Shown here piece by piece: positions 62,983 to 64,000 of a stretch of DNA of 64,000 nucleotides (the first letter of the stretch is position 1; each line of letters starts with the position of its first letter). The notes beneath the pieces are model-generated. The model ran no database searches and was not told where the DNA came from. It saw only the letters and a program-made list of their open reading frames with translations. A program made the position numbers and the translations under genes. The stretch covers positions 43,056 to 107,055 of the forward strand of contig JAFOMG010000010.1 of the NCBI GenBank assembly GCA_017418975.1, written 5' to 3'. The stretch comes from Sphingomonas sp. (GTDB taxonomy: Bacteria; Pseudomonadota; Alphaproteobacteria; Sphingomonadales; Sphingomonadaceae).

Positions 62983-63471
62983 ATGGAATATTGGGCGTTC
63001 GTCGGCCAGATCGTCAGCGCGCTCGCGGTGGTGCTCTCGCTCGTCTTCGTCGGGATCCAGCTCTATGAGAGCAACCGGGTGGCGGCGCGCAGCGAGGCGA
63101 ACGACACCCAGGCGCAATGGGCGGCCTTTCGCGCGTCGATCTATGGCTCGCGCGACATCGCCGAGATGTTCCGTGCCGGCATGGACGGCAGCCGGCCGCT
63201 CGATCCCGCCGACCAGCTGCGCTTCGACTATCTGATGCGCGAGCATGGCTGGGCGACCTATCAGGTCTGGCAGCGCGTCCAGGAGGGGCTGATGCCCCGC
63301 GCGCATTACGAGCAGGGCCAGGGCCTGGATTTCGTACGGGTGATCTGCACGCCCGGCGGCGGTGCCGTCTGGGCCCGGATCAAGGCCGAGCTGCCCAGGC
63401 CCTATGCTGCCGACACGGACCGCCTGGCGGCGGACTATGCGCGCGCCAGCAAGCTGCACTGCGGATCCTAG
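62983..63471 (+). CDS. Membrane-anchored protein of unknown function
   Basis: The 162-residue protein has one N-terminal membrane segment (FVGQIVSALAVVLSLVFVGI, about residues 5-24) and a helical soluble domain (VAARSEANDTQAQW, SRDIAEMFRAGMDGS, FDYLMREHGWATYQVW). A GTG at 62929 overlapping the SDR stop would add 18 residues. Many proteins of this look exist in alphaproteobacteria without known role. It may be co-translated with the SDR gene. Confidence 0.65.
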   Translation: MEYWAFVGQIVSALAVVLSLVFVGIQLYESNRVAARSEANDTQAQWAAFRASIYGSRDIAEMFRAGMDGSRPLDPADQLRFDYLMREHGWATYQVWQRVQEGLMPRAHYEQGQGLDFVRVICTPGGGAVWARIKAELPRPYAADTDRLAADYARASKLHCGS

Positions 63472-64000
63472 GCCGATAGCGCCAAGCAGGCGGGAAAGGT
63501 CGCGAAGGTCGCGCTCGCAACGGCTTCCCGCCGCGCGGCGCGCAACGATGCTGGGCTCGCGGGATCCTGCTTCGCCTACCGGTCAAAGAGCGGCCGGACG
63601 CGAGCCCGGCCGGACCGGCCAAGCAGGCGAAATCCTACATTGCAAGCAGAGCGCGCCGGCCATTGCCGGTATGGAGAACGGACCCTGGAGTGGGGACTCA
63701 TATTCTCCGTTGTCATCCTCGCTATCCCTTCAACCGTCATCCCCGCGCAGGCGGGGATCCAGGGCCAAGGGCAAGGACGGCGAGGCTCGCTTTGCCGTTT
63801 CCGGCAAGCATCCGCGTGATCGCTTCAATCGTCCCCTACTATCCTGGATCCCCGCCTGCGCGGGGATGACGGGCGTTGCTGATTGAGTCGTGGCCCTAGG
63901 TTGAGAACCCAAACAAGTATTTGATTTTCTACCGTCATCCCGGCCTTGAGCCGGGATCCCGCTTCTTCTTGCGCTGGCGAGACAGCGGGACCCCGGCTCA
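63472..64000. repeat. Repeat-rich intergenic tail
   Basis: No gene is supported. Bases 63734-63763 and 63843-63872 are exact 30-base inverted copies (CCGTCATCCCCGCGCAGG onward) separated by 79 bases. Bases 63896-64000 are the inverted copy of the 49761-49878 element (TAGGTTGAGAACCC onward) and run off the window edge. Confidence 0.85.

Overview
The window is about 63% GC and looks like an alphaproteobacterium of the order Sphingomonadales. This is inferred from gene content: a sphingomonad-type OmpA with a Pro-Thr linker, DUF2339, DUF1134/EipA, DUF6456, a gene-transfer-agent-like terminase, a large STN-TonB receptor with FecI/FecR, and many GTCATCCCCGC palindromic intergenic repeats. No database search was possible. 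Family names rest on motifs I could read.

The left 35 kb is accessory DNA. Positions 1-6800 hold the core of a Tn7-like transposon: tnsA, tnsB, tnsC and tniQ in one tightly coupled operon, with imperfect 21-bp repeats upstream that look like one transposon end. The TniQ protein is unusual. Its last ~90 residues are the N-terminal (DUF4096) domain of an IS5-family transposase, and its stop codon overlaps (ATGA) the start of a 70-residue protein that is only an Xre/MbcA/ParS toxin-binding domain. Next come a type II antitoxin gene broken by a single amber codon (7072-7524), a split, secreted RHS/YD-repeat locus with a small Sel1-like gene (7629-12822), and a broken orphan RHS toxin tip that still has its putative immunity gene (13620-14283).

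Positions 14.3-34.2 kb form an 18-kb island. It is bracketed by two ~200-bp direct repeats (15128-15330 and 33522-33723) and, outside them, by two decayed IS5 copies in opposite orientation. The repeats carry an array of TGAGGC-type 14-mers. Inside lie a four-gene overlapping operon of unknown product (heme-oxygenase-fold protein, ATP-grasp ligase, glycosyltransferase 2, PaaK-like adenylate-forming enzyme), remnants of LysR and NRAMP genes, an OprB-type porin, a FecI-FecR-TonB receptor unit, and a Pls/PosA-type NRPS with its own phosphopantetheinyl transferase. The HDO/ATP-grasp operon is the best candidate for an undescribed biosynthetic system. The TniQ-DUF4096 plus DUF2384 operon is the best candidate for an undescribed transposon-targeting variant.

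From about 34.3 kb the window looks mostly chromosomal: a DUF2147 protein, an MHYT-domain hybrid sensor kinase, a small secreted protein, an XRE regulator with a palindromic operator, DUF6456, a DUF2339 membrane protein, a GST, a DapF-like epimerase, an AHSA1 protein, a dihydroorotase-like amidohydrolase, YgfZ and OmpA. Positions 48.0-51.7 kb hold a deleted phage/GTA packaging module (small terminase, TerL, portal fused by deletion to a DUF2793 tail). Then come EipA/DUF1134, tRNA-Ser(GCT), and a sugar-use stretch (GntR regulator, 2,5-dioxovalerate-type dehydrogenase, NTF2-like protein, aldose 1-epimerase, GH3 beta-glucosidase). The window ends with an osmoprotectant-type ABC importer, an SDR, a membrane-anchored protein and a repeat-rich intergenic tail.
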